From contig CAJTHM010000003.1 of NCBI GenBank assembly GCA_910576125.1, positions 124,001-188,000 of the forward strand: a DNA stretch of 64,000 nucleotides, read 5' to 3'. A program made the position numbers and the translations under genes. A model generated the notes under the pieces. It had not been told where the DNA came from and searched no databases. It was given only the letters and a program-made list of their open reading frames with translations. Numbering within the stretch: position 1 is the stretch's first letter; each line of letters begins with the position of its first letter. Origin of the DNA: Lachnospiraceae bacterium. GTDB taxonomy: Bacteria > Bacillota > Clostridia > Lachnospirales > Lachnospiraceae. Of the stretch, positions 50,901 through 62,638 are shown in pieces.

Positions 50901-52629
50901 GGAAGACAGCCTGTCCGGCGCACAGCTCCCGAAAGAGAGTTTTTCTGTGGTGCAGCCCTTTACGCAGCAGCAGGCGAAAGAAGCCGAGAGCCGTTATGAT
51001 ATCATCACGAACGGCATCAGCGCGGAGCAAAAAGAACTGGAAGAGCGGGTCCGGGAAGCCCGGAAGCGGTACAGCAAGGCTTTGGAGGAACTGAAAGAGC
51101 TGGCGGGGAAGTTCTGCCTGAAAGAGACTGACTGGACATCGGTGCCTTACGATAAGAAAGAGGAGGCCCACCAGGAAATTCTGCTGGAAGACCAGAACCG
51201 GAAAATCGAAAAGCAGAACCGGCAGATTCATGAAGAGGAAATCAAATGCGCACTTTTGCGTCAGGAAAAAGACGGTAAAACGAAACAGATAAAGGAGCGC
51301 TGCCAGAAAGAGGAACCGGTTCCCAAGGAGGAGATCCGGACCGTCCGCTTTGAGGACGCCATCAAAAAGCTGGAATACGAACAGGAAGAAGCCCGGAAAG
51401 AGGAGAAGCTGATTCATAAGAGACTGCAGACTTTCGAGAGCAATCTGGCAGCCCTGGCGGAGTATGAGGAATTCGCCGCCGAGGAGCCTGCGGAATATCC
51501 TTCTGAGGGGCCAGGGGCCTACCGGCGCGGGGAATCGGCAGCAAACCATGGGTATCCTCCAGTGGTATGGGAATTTGAGTGGTCTGCCATCAGCGGCCCG
51601 GAGCTGACGAAGCAGAAAGGCATCCTGATCCGGGATTACAATGCCTATCAGGAGCAGCGCAGCGACACGAGAGCGGCTCTGGAGCGGGAGCTGAACCGGA
51701 TGATACGGATGGAAATCTTCGCGGAGGATTTTTACCAAAAGCCCCTGGAAGCCATGCTGCAGCTGACAGAGGACGCGGAGCGGGTCATCCGGCAGCTGGA
51801 GACTACAATCGCTTCTTATGAGAACCTGATGGAGAAGCTCCAGGTGGACATTTCGCTGGTGGAGAAAGAAAAAGAGAAGATTACGGAGCTTCTGGGGGAT
51901 TACCTGAAAGAAGTCCATGAAAATCTGTGCAAAATCGACCGGAATTCCACCATAACCGTGCGGGAGCGGCCTGTGAAGATGCTGAAAGTGGAGCCGCCGG
52001 ACTGGGCAGAGAACGAAAATATGTTCGCCCTGCGGCTGCAGGATTATATCGACGATGTGACATCCAAGGGAATCGCGCTGCTGGAGGAGAACCAGAACTT
52101 ACAGGAGTTCCTGGGCACCCGGATTACCACCAAAGGGCTTTACGACGCGGTGGTGGGAATCGGCAATGTGCAGATTCGGCTCTACAAGATAGAGGAGCAG
52201 CGGGAATATCCCATCACCTGGGCGGATGTGGCGAAGAATTCCGGCGGGGAGGGCTTCCTGTCGGCGTTCGTGATCCTGTCGGCGCTGCTTTACTATATGC
52301 GCAAGGACGACTCGGACATTTTCTCGGACAGGAATGAGGGAAAAGTCCTGCTGATGGACAATCCCTTTGCCCAGACCAACGCTTCCCATCTGCTGAAGCC
52401 CCTGATGGATATGGCGAAGAAAGCCAACACCCAGCTGATCTGCCTGTCAGGGCTGGGCGGGGAGTCCATCTACAACCGGTTCGACAATATCTATGTGCTG
52501 ACATTGATCAGCGCGAACCTGCGAAACGACATGCAGTACCTGCGGGCGGAGCATATGCGGGGCTCGGAGGAGGAGACTGTGTTGGTGTCCCAGATTGAGG
52601 TGATGGAGCAGCAGGAGTTCGTGTTCTAA
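47914..52629 (+). CDS. jetC: Wadjet JetC (SMC-like ATPase)
   Basis: A 1571-residue MukB/MksB-like SMC protein. Walker A is SLRNGGGKSVLVQM (K53), followed by a Q-loop region. Two long coiled-coil stretches flank a central hinge at about residues 640-800 (VRQPF-like LVARQPFLPYSLILSRQELE, FDSLHFYVWFNDN). The C-terminal signature is KNSGGEGFLSAFV (S1443) and Walker B VLLMDNPFAQ (D1482). It extrudes DNA loops and delivers small circular DNA to JetD. An ATG with ggagg 10 nt upstream is used; a second ATG (47932) is possible. Confidence 0.9.
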   Translation: MPRQSGMEVDVSKINAVRLINLNYNNNAIRISDETFQLHGESTLLSLRNGGGKSVLVQMMMAPFVHRRYQNAKDRPFSSYFTTNKPTFILVEWKLDQGAGYVLTGMMVRRSQEILEERMGEGHSQDELEIINFISEYRTRCQQDIHHLPVVEKTKKDITLKGFAACKQLFETYKRERSVPFFYYDMNNPAQAKQYFNKLAEYQIYYKEWETIIKKVNLKESGLSDLFADCRDEKGLMEKWFLDAVENKLNQDKNRMKEFQGIMEKYTGQYKDNRSKIQRRDTIRAFGQEAERVREHAFHYQDVSVQLAGQRARIGDFIRRLHGLEGQEREKAETMEREMDRLAQELHRLEYEKLSGEYHEIADRERFARSNLEMLRMEEEGLERRRDEISHRLHVLACGKQQGDVEESRQELGREQQRLDFFREKKENLEPERMALGCGLRLYYEALQEKNGQEKEQCLGAVETLRQEKQEGLRKLEELRGTESSLTEEAGALQARIRMFDQVEDRFNQEYMEAGRSGETRRPMEEKHSMGAWSRNLLGEYEAGALEIRQAEYEKEQSATEARRRSAKKDIEQYRERIKGCRRLVEDKLAEKSRLESAGKELKRQLSEYESELAERSVILRYAGLGQEDVFESEKLLAAVQRKLLDTDMARQGLEKETDGLEKEHRKLSRGQVLELSEEFRGMLEETGIHFVYGMEWLRKNQLSPERNKQLVARQPFLPYSLILSRQELERLRNLPDQVYTSAPVPVLIREELEGQGETISGPVQSFDSLHFYVWFNDNLLEEEKLAAMLSELDARIRKLRKSIDIRKAEYTEYIGHQEKLKGQKVSRSAYETLKEDIAGQERALAGLEQEVLGKREELETLETSQARREQETAELDKSLAYQSRRLEDFRRFCQSYREYRENCRLLEKNQREKERVRNLQKLEQEKNARREQELETEKNRLAALEREGEVCGERLVRYQQYPLPKQTKDSSSARSPEESLIDAQSREESSAAQMTEDSLSGAQLPKESFSVVQPFTQQQAKEAESRYDIITNGISAEQKELEERVREARKRYSKALEELKELAGKFCLKETDWTSVPYDKKEEAHQEILLEDQNRKIEKQNRQIHEEEIKCALLRQEKDGKTKQIKERCQKEEPVPKEEIRTVRFEDAIKKLEYEQEEARKEEKLIHKRLQTFESNLAALAEYEEFAAEEPAEYPSEGPGAYRRGESAANHGYPPVVWEFEWSAISGPELTKQKGILIRDYNAYQEQRSDTRAALERELNRMIRMEIFAEDFYQKPLEAMLQLTEDAERVIRQLETTIASYENLMEKLQVDISLVEKEKEKITELLGDYLKEVHENLCKIDRNSTITVRERPVKMLKVEPPDWAENENMFALRLQDYIDDVTSKGIALLEENQNLQEFLGTRITTKGLYDAVVGIGNVQIRLYKIEEQREYPITWADVAKNSGGEGFLSAFVILSALLYYMRKDDSDIFSDRNEGKVLLMDNPFAQTNASHLLKPLMDMAKKANTQLICLSGLGGESIYNRFDNIYVLTLISANLRNDMQYLRAEHMRGSEEETVLVSQIEVMEQQEFVF

Positions 52630-52992
52630 GAGGCGCGGCAGTGGGATACGCAGGCTGGCACAGGCTCCCGGCATTTGCGGAAGAAATCCGGGCAAAAGGA
52701 AAGGGCCTGGCCTGGGCAAAAGGGTTTGACAGGCTGCCGGGATGTGGCTGTAGCATATGATGCGGTGAAGTGATGCTTGCTGTCATAGGATTGGAGCAGG
52801 TGGAGTACAGGCTTTGCGTCGGAGAAGTTGTCTGTTTGCTGGTTTCAGGATATCATGTTGGCGCAGAAGGGCATTGTGCCGGAGCCTGGTTCCATATGCC
52901 CCGAAGTGACTTTATAACTTTTATGGCATACCAAAGGAAAAACGAAATAAAGAATATAAGTGATTTGATTACTGTCTGTCGGAGGAACGGAA
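52630..52992. other. Gap after Wadjet operon
   Basis: 363 bp with no convincing gene. It includes AT-rich candidate promoter sequence for the MATE gene (about 52900-52975). No clear terminator after jetC was seen. Confidence 0.4.
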
Positions 52993-54381
52993 ATGCGGCA
53001 TGAAATGACATATGAGGAAAAGTACCAGATGATGGTGGAGACCCCGGTGAACAAGCTGATCCCCAGGCTGGCTGTGCCCACGATTATCAGCATGCTGATA
53101 ACCTCCATCTACAACATGGCGGACACCTTTTTCGTAAGCCAGCTGAGCACCAGCGCTTCCGGCGCCGTGGGGGTCAACTTCTCCCTGATGGCCATGATCC
53201 AGGCCATCGGCTTTACTTTAGGGATGGGAAGCGGGAACTATATGTCCCGGATGCTGGGTGAGAAGAAGGACGAAAAGGCCCAGAAGGCCTGCTCCACGGC
53301 AGTGTATACGGCATTTGTCTTCGGCCTGCTGCTGGCGGTCTTCGGTATCTGGAACATAGAGTCTCTGGTGCGTGTGTTGGGAGCGACGGAAACGATTGCA
53401 CCTTTCGCAAAGGATTATGGGCGCTATATCCTGATTGCCGCGCCCTATATGACGGTGTCCTTTGTCTTCAACAACCACTTGCGTGCCCAGGGAAACGCGG
53501 CGCTGTCCATGATTGGCATCACCACCGGGGGCGTGCTGAATGTCATATTGGATCCTATCCTGATTTTCGGGTTCGAAATGGGAATCTCAGGCGCTGCCAT
53601 TGCCACGATTGTCAGCCAGTTCGTCAGCTTCCTGATTCTGCTGGCCCTGGTGATTCGCTCCAGGAACGTATTGAAACCCCATCCGAAATACTTCACCATG
53701 AAGGGATGGGTGTTCAAAGAAATCCTGTCCGCGGGGATGCCTACTTTAGGGCGGCAGGGGCTGGCCAGCGTGGCTTCGGTGCTTCTGAACGTGGCTTCCT
53801 CCGGGTTCGGGGACGCGGCGGTGGCGGCCATGTCCATCGTCACCAGGATCATGATGTTCATCAATTCGGCCCTGATTGGCTTCGGACAGGGATTCCAGCC
53901 GGTGTGCGGCTTCAATTTCGGGGCGAAGCGGTACGGGCGGGTGCTGGAGGCCTATTATTTCTGCCTGAAAGTGGCATTTGTGTTCCTGACGGTCATGGCG
54001 GTGGTGATGTTCGCTGTGTCTAACCCCATCATGAGGATGTTCCGGCGGGAGGACGCGGAGGTGATCCGGATCGGGGCGCTGGCGCTGAAGATGCAGTGCG
54101 TGCTGCTGCCGGTGCAGTCCTTTACCATCATCGGGAACATGCTGACACAGTCCATCGGCTACAGCTTCCGGGCCACGCTGACGGCCATCGGGAAGCAGGG
54201 GCTGTTCTTCATCCCGGCCATATTGATTCTGCCGGGGATTTATGGCGTGCCGGGGCTGCAGCTGGCCCAGCCGGTGGCCGATCTGCTGACTTTTATCCTG
54301 ACCCAGGCAATCGTAGTGATGGTTCTGAAAGAATTGAAGGAAATGGACAAGAATGGTAAGGAATCGCGGCAGGAGGGTTGA
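52993..54381 (+). CDS. MATE-family efflux transporter
   Basis: A 462-residue, 12-helix membrane protein. The opening TPVNKLIPRLAVPTIISMLI, then YNMADTFFVSQLSTSASGAV is the hallmark of bacterial MATE (NorM/DinF-type) exporters; the two six-helix halves are visible, the second starting near residue 235. It exports drugs or other cations in exchange for Na+ or H+. SD ggaggaa precedes the start. It overlaps the nucleotidyltransferase gene by 29 bp, implying co-expression. Confidence 0.93.
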   Translation: MRHEMTYEEKYQMMVETPVNKLIPRLAVPTIISMLITSIYNMADTFFVSQLSTSASGAVGVNFSLMAMIQAIGFTLGMGSGNYMSRMLGEKKDEKAQKACSTAVYTAFVFGLLLAVFGIWNIESLVRVLGATETIAPFAKDYGRYILIAAPYMTVSFVFNNHLRAQGNAALSMIGITTGGVLNVILDPILIFGFEMGISGAAIATIVSQFVSFLILLALVIRSRNVLKPHPKYFTMKGWVFKEILSAGMPTLGRQGLASVASVLLNVASSGFGDAAVAAMSIVTRIMMFINSALIGFGQGFQPVCGFNFGAKRYGRVLEAYYFCLKVAFVFLTVMAVVMFAVSNPIMRMFRREDAEVIRIGALALKMQCVLLPVQSFTIIGNMLTQSIGYSFRATLTAIGKQGLFFIPAILILPGIYGVPGLQLAQPVADLLTFILTQAIVVMVLKELKEMDKNGKESRQEG

Positions 54382-55162
54382 GACGGAACAGAGGAAACCC
54401 CAAAATGTAATAAATGATTTTACGGATATATGCAGAAGAATCCTGGGGGAGAACCTGGTGGGCGTTTATCTGCACGGCTCGGCGGCCATGGGATGCTTCC
54501 ATCCGAAGCTGAGCGACCTGGATTTCATCGCGGTAGTAGAGGAAAGCGTCCCGGACGCGGCAAAGCTGGACTTCCTGGGGGAGCTGGTTCCCTTACATGC
54601 GCAGGCCCCGGCCAAGGGGATAGAGATGAGCATCGTCAGGAGGGAATTCTGTGAGCGCTTTGCCTATCCAACGCCTTTCGAACTGCACTTTTCCGCAATG
54701 CACCTGAACCGGCTCCTGAAAAATCCTCAGGCGTATGCAAAAGAGATGAAAGGCACAGACAAAGACCTGGCGGCGCATTTTACCGTTCTGAAAAAATGCG
54801 GAATCGTGCTTTGGGGAAAACGGATAGAGGCGGTATTCGGAGCGGTCCCGCCGGAGGCCTACACGGACAGCATCTGCGGCGACATTGAAAATGCCCCGGA
54901 GGAGATCGCGGAAAACCCCATGTACATGACGCTGAACCTGTGCAGGGTGCTCGCCTGGCTGCAGAAGGGAGCGATACTGTCCAAACGGGAGGGCGGAGAA
55001 TGGGGGCTTGCCGCACTGCCGCAGGAATTCCGCGGCCTGCCAGCCCTTGCGCTGCGCTGCTATGAAGCCGGAGAGGAAATGAAGATAGAGCCGGAGGCCG
55101 GCAAGCGATTCGCGGCGTATATGAAAAAAGAAATTTTGCGGATTCGTTACGGCCGGGAGTGA
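54353..55162 (+). CDS. AadA/DUF4111-like nucleotidyltransferase
   Basis: A 269-residue protein with active site YLHGSAAMGCFHPKLSDLDF, the GS...DxD pattern of polymerase-beta-type nucleotidyltransferases, and an AadA-like C-terminal helical domain. It closely parallels the N-terminal half of the JetD fusion through its whole length (APAKGIE.SIV.R.FC, DLAAHFT, ADIENA-like). Enzymes of this type adenylate aminoglycosides; other substrates are possible. The ATG at 54353 lies inside the MATE gene; later starts near 54378 are possible. Confidence 0.82.
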   Translation: MVRNRGRRVETEQRKPQNVINDFTDICRRILGENLVGVYLHGSAAMGCFHPKLSDLDFIAVVEESVPDAAKLDFLGELVPLHAQAPAKGIEMSIVRREFCERFAYPTPFELHFSAMHLNRLLKNPQAYAKEMKGTDKDLAAHFTVLKKCGIVLWGKRIEAVFGAVPPEAYTDSICGDIENAPEEIAENPMYMTLNLCRVLAWLQKGAILSKREGGEWGLAALPQEFRGLPALALRCYEAGEEMKIEPEAGKRFAAYMKKEILRIRYGRE

Positions 55163-55322
55163 AATTGCCAAAAAAGAAAACGGCAATTATTTCAGGAACT
55201 GATGGATTTGAAGAGATAGAGAAATGAAACTTTGCGGATTGGTGACAGCCGGGAGAGAATGCCGGAAAGGATAACGGCAATCCTCCCAGGAACCGATGGA
55301 TATGAAGAGGGAGAAAAATGAC
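55135..55322 (+). repeat. Approximate 96-bp tandem duplication
   Basis: Two imperfect copies (from 55135 and from 55231) share tttgcggatt, gccgggag, aacggcaat, caggaac.gatggat and tgaagag in the same order. The first copy includes the end of the nucleotidyltransferase gene; the second supplies the SD and start of the next gene. Confidence 0.75.
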
Positions 55323-56415
55323 AGAAAACGGTTTCAGGATGGTTTCTTGTAAGAGGGCATCCGATATTTCGTCCATAGTGGCACGTATGCTCCGCAGCCG
55401 GATTTCCAGAGAGATTGCCCCTGAGACATACGGATTCCTGGACACGAAGGAGCAGCTGGGCCGGCATGTGATTCTGCTGGGGCTGGGCGGCAGCTATTCC
55501 TATGGAACCGCCGGAGAGGGCAGCGACATCGACATCCGCGGGGTGTCCCTGAACAGAAAATCGGATTTGATCGGATTGACGGCACATGAGCAATATGAGG
55601 ACGAAAATACGGACACCGTAATCTTCTCTTTCCGAAAGATGATAACCCTCCTCATGAGCTGCAATCCCAACACGCTGGAGCTCCTGGGCCTGAACAGGGA
55701 GCACTATCTGTACTTGAACGAGATGGGCCAGGGGCTTGTGGACAGGGCGGAGCTCTTTTTGTCCAAACGGGCGATTCGCTCCTTTGGCGGGTACGCGGAC
55801 GCGCAGCTTAGGCGGCTCCAGAACGCGCTGGCCAGAGACGCCTGTCCACAGAGCGAGAGGGAGGAGCATATTTTCCGCTCCGTGCGGAACGCCATGTATG
55901 ATTTGGAGCAGCGCTACGGAAAGTTTGAAAACGGCTTTTTGAATCTTTATATCGACAAGGCCGTCAACCCGGAGCTTGAGACAGAGATTTTCATGGATGC
56001 AGAACTAAAGCATTATCCTTTACGGGACTACAAAAATCTGTGGAACGAAATGCATAATATTGTAAAAGACTACGACAAAATCGGGAAGCGCAACCGGAAA
56101 AAGGACGACAACCACTTGAACAAACATGCCATGCACCTGGTGCGGCTTCTGATTATGGCCGTGGACATCGTAGGAAAAGGAGAAATCCGCACCTACCGCA
56201 GCCAGGAGCATGAGCTGCTCATGAGCATCCGTAAGGGAGAGTATCAAAAGGAAGACGGCACGTTCCGTGAGGAATTCTACGAAATTGTCAGCGACTATGA
56301 GAGACAGCTGGACGAGGTGGCGCGGCACACGAAGCTGCCCGATGAGCCTGACATGGCGGCAATCCAGAGATACGTCATGGCCGTGAACGAGAGGGTGGTA
56401 AGGGATGAGATATAA
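55318..56415 (+). CDS. RlaP-like nucleotidyltransferase, first copy
   Basis: A 365-residue protein. The active-site region is GLGGSYSYGTAGEGSDIDIRG, followed by NPNTLELLGLNREHYLYLNE and FLSKRAIRSFGGYADAQLRR, which match the RlaP/YcgL-type predicted nucleotidyltransferases (PF10127) linked to RNA repair. The C-terminal part is helical (KHAMHLVRLLIMAVDIVGKG). No RNA ligase gene (rnl/RtcB) is adjacent. It overlaps the next, related gene by 11 bp. Confidence 0.75.
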   Translation: MTENGFRMVSCKRASDISSIVARMLRSRISREIAPETYGFLDTKEQLGRHVILLGLGGSYSYGTAGEGSDIDIRGVSLNRKSDLIGLTAHEQYEDENTDTVIFSFRKMITLLMSCNPNTLELLGLNREHYLYLNEMGQGLVDRAELFLSKRAIRSFGGYADAQLRRLQNALARDACPQSEREEHIFRSVRNAMYDLEQRYGKFENGFLNLYIDKAVNPELETEIFMDAELKHYPLRDYKNLWNEMHNIVKDYDKIGKRNRKKDDNHLNKHAMHLVRLLIMAVDIVGKGEIRTYRSQEHELLMSIRKGEYQKEDGTFREEFYEIVSDYERQLDEVARHTKLPDEPDMAAIQRYVMAVNERVVRDEI

Positions 56416-57202
56416 GGAGTTCGAAGGCCCCATAGAGGAGCTGGTACGGCAGAAGCTGGCAGAGATAGAGGAAAAGGAACAGGTAAAGATACTGCATGCC
56501 GTGGAGTCCGGCAGCCGCGCCTGGGGGCTGGCCTCCCCGGACAGCGATTACGACGTGAGGTTCATATATATGCGGCCCATGGAATATTATCTGGGCCTGA
56601 ATCCCAGGAAGGATTTCATCGACTGGGAGCTGGATGAGACACTGGACATCAACGGATGGGATCTGTCCAAAGTCCTGCAGCATTTCCATAAGTCCAACGC
56701 CGTGATGTACGAGTGGGCGGGCTCCCCGGTGGTATACGCCACCACGCCGGAGTGGGACAGGGTCAGGGAGACGGCCCTCCCTTATTTTTCCTGCAAAGCG
56801 GCCATGTACCACTATTACGGCACGGCCAACAAGAACTACCTGGAGCACCTGACGGCGGACGCGGTCAAGTACAAGAAGTACTTCTATGTACTCCGCCCCC
56901 TGCTGGCCTGCAGATGGATTGACGCCAAAGCCTGCCCGCCGCCGGTACTGTTCCGGGAGCTGGCTGAGGAGATGCTGGATGAAGACATGAGACCCATCAT
57001 TGCGGACCTGACGCGGAGAAAGATGCAGATGGCGGAGAGCGAGAAAGGCGAAAGGGTGGAGCCGGTCAATGCCTATATTGCGGAGCAGCTTGCCTGCTTT
57101 AAGCAAAAGACCGATTCCATGGAGGACGACAGGAAGGCGGACTGGCAGGATCTGAACAGGCTGTTCCTGGAGCTGGTATCTTCACCGGCATGCAGACAGT
57201 GA
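56405..57202 (+). CDS. RlaP-like nucleotidyltransferase, second copy
   Basis: A 265-residue protein with HAVESGSRAWGLASPDSDYD and VRFIYMRPMEYYLGL, the signature of the YcgL/RlaP predicted nucleotidyltransferase family, then DGWDLSKVLQHFHKSN-like and YFYVLRPLLACRWI segments. It differs from the preceding gene in both halves, so the pair is not a simple tandem copy. Translational coupling suggests they act together. The substrate is unknown. Confidence 0.82.
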   Translation: MRYKEFEGPIEELVRQKLAEIEEKEQVKILHAVESGSRAWGLASPDSDYDVRFIYMRPMEYYLGLNPRKDFIDWELDETLDINGWDLSKVLQHFHKSNAVMYEWAGSPVVYATTPEWDRVRETALPYFSCKAAMYHYYGTANKNYLEHLTADAVKYKKYFYVLRPLLACRWIDAKACPPPVLFRELAEEMLDEDMRPIIADLTRRKMQMAESEKGERVEPVNAYIAEQLACFKQKTDSMEDDRKADWQDLNRLFLELVSSPACRQ

Positions 57203-57555
57203 AAGGGTCGGTGGGCTGCAGTGATTTTGAACTGAACTGTTACTACATCATGTTCCGGAAGAAGCTGATGTATTGATAAATTCCCCCTGACAATCCCGTC
57301 ACTTCTGAAGATACTGGCAGTGGAGATCCGCACTGCTCCCTGGAAAGGGCCTGCAAGGCAGGCCGCAAGACTCAGGCAGCGTATCATCAGGCGAAAGCCC
57401 TATGCAGAGAACCGCAACAGCCCAGGCAGCCACATATCAGGGAACAATCCGTACCGTAATTGAATAGCGACTAAAAACAGGGTGTAAAGGCTTTGGCGGG
57501 TTGCCAGGCCCTTACACCCTGTTGATTCTCCACATCCTGCTTCAAAACGAAGAAG
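57203..57555. other. Gap with a minus-strand terminator-like hairpin
   Basis: No gene seen. A 12-bp inverted repeat, aacagggtgtaa (57476-57487) and ttacaccctgtt (57512-57523), is followed on the minus strand by a T-run, so it would stop minus-strand transcription. Confidence 0.45.
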
Positions 57556-58263
57556 GTGGATCAGTACCTTACAGTGCATGTCAGCATTGATAATGACTAT
57601 TTGGGTCAATGGAAGGACGGTCTGGCCGGGGAGGAGTATGACGTGGACAAAACTCTGCTGCGGAGCGGCTTCGGGGATAAATTCCAGTGGAACAAACTGC
57701 CGGAGGGCTGTGAATATGAACTGGCAGAGAACCAGGAGCTTTGCATCATCACGCAGTTAGGGAAAACGGACTACGCGTCCGGAACCTATACCCTGTACGC
57801 GGAAAGCTTTTGCTATGAAGCGCCGGCGGTAGAAAACGAAGGGGAGCCTTCCCGGGGGGTGGTGATTCCGGACGAGGATGTTCAGAACGGCTTCTACAGG
57901 ACATCCATCGAAATCGTGCGCAACGGGGACTATGGGTTTGCGCTGAGCGGAGCGCTGGACAAGACGGAAGAACAGGTTCATTTTGATCAGTATGATATCT
58001 ACGTGTCGCCTTTGACAGTATATCTGACCATGGAAGGAACTTATCAGGGAGAGATATCTTCGATATGGGGAATGCACAGAAGCCATGTCATCACAATCGG
58101 CTTCGCGGACGGCACCCAGATCCAGGCTACCGTGCTGTTAAGCGGGATGGGATACGGTGACGGCGAGATTGACGTGGACATGAGAGCTTCTTTCGGCACC
58201 GCCATTGACCCGGATTCCATCGTCAAAGTCATGCTGGACGATATAGTGCTCATGGGCGAGTGA
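57556..58263 (+). CDS. Hypothetical protein, possibly N-truncated
   Basis: 235 residues from a GTG start (DQYLTVHVSIDNDYLGQWKD). It is beta-rich and acidic, with a C-terminal phrase IDPDSIVKVMLDDIVL that resembles the end of DUF4179-like anti-sigma-factor extracellular domains. No membrane segment is present, so the membrane and cytoplasmic part may have been lost. The SD is poor. Treat it as a probable gene remnant. Confidence 0.5.
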   Translation: MDQYLTVHVSIDNDYLGQWKDGLAGEEYDVDKTLLRSGFGDKFQWNKLPEGCEYELAENQELCIITQLGKTDYASGTYTLYAESFCYEAPAVENEGEPSRGVVIPDEDVQNGFYRTSIEIVRNGDYGFALSGALDKTEEQVHFDQYDIYVSPLTVYLTMEGTYQGEISSIWGMHRSHVITIGFADGTQIQATVLLSGMGYGDGEIDVDMRASFGTAIDPDSIVKVMLDDIVLMGE

Positions 58264-58490
58264 CATGCGGATGGCGAGCGGATAAGCCGCAGCAAATAGT
58301 TGAACCGGACTGGAAAATATGTTACTATCTCCTTGGGCTGAGAAATCGGCCTGGGGATTTTTTGCGGGAAAATGTGCAGTGGAAATCAAAGGAAGCGCCA
58401 GCCGGATAATCGGGATTAATGCCTGCCCCGATTCCTGCGCCAACGGGAAGAATACAGGCAAGGATTTTCCCGCGTCTCCCCCAAAATCTA
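58264..58490. other. Gap upstream of the alaS promoter
   Basis: No gene seen and no T-box signature was recognised. Confidence 0.4.
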
Positions 58491-58519
58491 CTATACAAAA
58501 TAAAAATAAGTGATATAAT
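58491..58519 (+). promoter_or_regulatory. alaS promoter candidate
   Basis: TATAAT at 58514-58519 with a weak CTATAC 17 bp upstream. The leader to the ATG is about 105 nt. Confidence 0.45.
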
Positions 58520-58630
58520 AGAATCCAATGACAGGATTCTATTATCATGTATAATAGACGCTAGGAAAAAACAAGCATCAAAAGCCCCGGCGTTCCCAGA
58601 GGGCTTTCGATAAACCGGGAGGAAGAACAC

Positions 58631-61285
<2,655 letters not shown>

Positions 61286-61318
61286 GTGTATGATAATCTG
61301 TACATTGTATTGAAAAAA

Positions 61319-61370
61319 GAAGCTGCCATACCATTGACAGAATCATGAATGGTATGGCAGCTTCATATTT
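61319..61370 (+). terminator. alaS terminator
   Basis: Perfect 17-bp stem gaagctgccataccatt / aatggtatggcagcttc followed by an AT-rich tract. Confidence 0.9.
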
Positions 61371-61381
61371 TGCGCTTCATG

Positions 61382-61498
61382 TTATTCCTTAATTTCGTCT
61401 TTGAGAGAAATATACTTTTTCTTCAATCCGGCATATGTTTCGTGGCATTTTCTTCCTTTGCCAAGAACATATCCTGAAAATTCTGTATCAAAAAGTGA
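61382..61498 (-). pseudogene. C-terminal fragment of an unknown gene
   Basis: 38 codons without a start (LFDTEFSGYVLGKGRKCHET, YAGLKKKYISLKDEIKE). Reads as a coding remnant converging on alaS. Confidence 0.3.
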
Positions 61499-61597
61499 TT
61501 ATTTTTTCGCGATTGGGCATAATGAGGGTACGGAAATAAACTTTTTATCGGAATTGTTAGTATAGATTGCAGAAAAATGCAAAAGAGAGGTGTCAAA

Positions 61598-62392
61598 ATG
61601 AAAAGAAAAACAGAGAAAAGAGTAGCAATAGCACTGATGACGGCACTGATTTTCGTATTTGTGCCCATCATCAGACAGGACACAAAGGCTAAAGCGGCAA
61701 ACGGCAGCCAGGTGATTGCAGCCAGCGAATCCGTTGGGGATACTACAGCGGACTGGCTGGTGATGGTAGAGCGGCTGGACCAGGCAATCCGGAACGGCAC
61801 AGGACAGAATGTGAGCTTCCTGACAGGAAATCATTTCGAGATTCCCACGGACATTCTGGGCAGGCTGGCCGGAAAGAACGCCACTCTGGCGCTGCACACC
61901 AGCAACGGCGTTACTTTCAGCATAAGCGGCAGAGATATATATGCCGCGGATGCTCCGGTTGTAGTGGACGTATCCTTTGAGTCTGTCATTCCCGATGAAG
62001 TGAAGCGGCAGATTCCGGGACAGAATATCCTCAAAGAATTCTCCATGGAGCAGAAAGACGCGTATCCCTGCTGCCTGAACGTGCATCTGGGACTTGGGGA
62101 GGAATACGCCGGAAAACATGCCGTCCTGTACTCCTGCGACGAGTCGGCCGGCCTCCTGAGGCAGGAGGGAATCTTCCGGATCAATGAACTGGGCCATGCC
62201 ATGTTCGGCCTGGAGCGGGGGGATGAATATATGGTGGCGGTCTACAGGGGCTATACAGTGGCGGAGGGGGATACCCTTTCCCATGTAGCGGCCAGGAACG
62301 GCGTCAGCCTCCAGGCCTTGATGGCCGTCAACCTCCAAATCAAAAATGCGGATCAGATTCAGATTGGCCAGCTGGTTAATCTTCCGAATTGA
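61598..62392 (+). CDS. Secreted LysM-domain protein
   Basis: A 264-residue protein; the ATG at 61598 follows agaggtg. The N-terminal signal peptide (RVAIALMTALIFVFVPII) probably ends near KAKAAN. The middle (residues 60-205) is a beta-rich domain of unknown type found in clostridial exported proteins. The C-terminal LysM (YTVAEGDTLSHVAARNGVSL, then QIQIGQLVNLPN) binds peptidoglycan. It is probably a wall-associated protein. It has its own terminator. Confidence 0.8.
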   Translation: MKRKTEKRVAIALMTALIFVFVPIIRQDTKAKAANGSQVIAASESVGDTTADWLVMVERLDQAIRNGTGQNVSFLTGNHFEIPTDILGRLAGKNATLALHTSNGVTFSISGRDIYAADAPVVVDVSFESVIPDEVKRQIPGQNILKEFSMEQKDAYPCCLNVHLGLGEEYAGKHAVLYSCDESAGLLRQEGIFRINELGHAMFGLERGDEYMVAVYRGYTVAEGDTLSHVAARNGVSLQALMAVNLQIKNADQIQIGQLVNLPN

Positions 62393-62424
62393 ATAAAACG
62401 AAGCGTCGAGAACGAAAATCCGAC

Positions 62425-62470
62425 TAAAATCATCCGGTTTCAGATTTGGGAAAGCGGATGATTTTATTTT
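62425..62470 (+). terminator. Terminator after LysM gene
   Basis: Perfect 12-bp stem taaaatcatccg / cggatgatttta and a T-rich tail. Confidence 0.85.
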
Positions 62471-62638
62471 GAGGTATTTGTGCAAAAAAATTTAGCAAAA
62501 AATGCAATTCGTCCTATGCGAGTTGCTTTTTTTATGTTATACTGTTTAGGACAATAATCATGGGGGTATTTGCGGTTTTCCGATATACCCCGGTTAAGTC
62601 GTTAGTATTTATCTAATTATAAATGGAGGACTGAGAGC

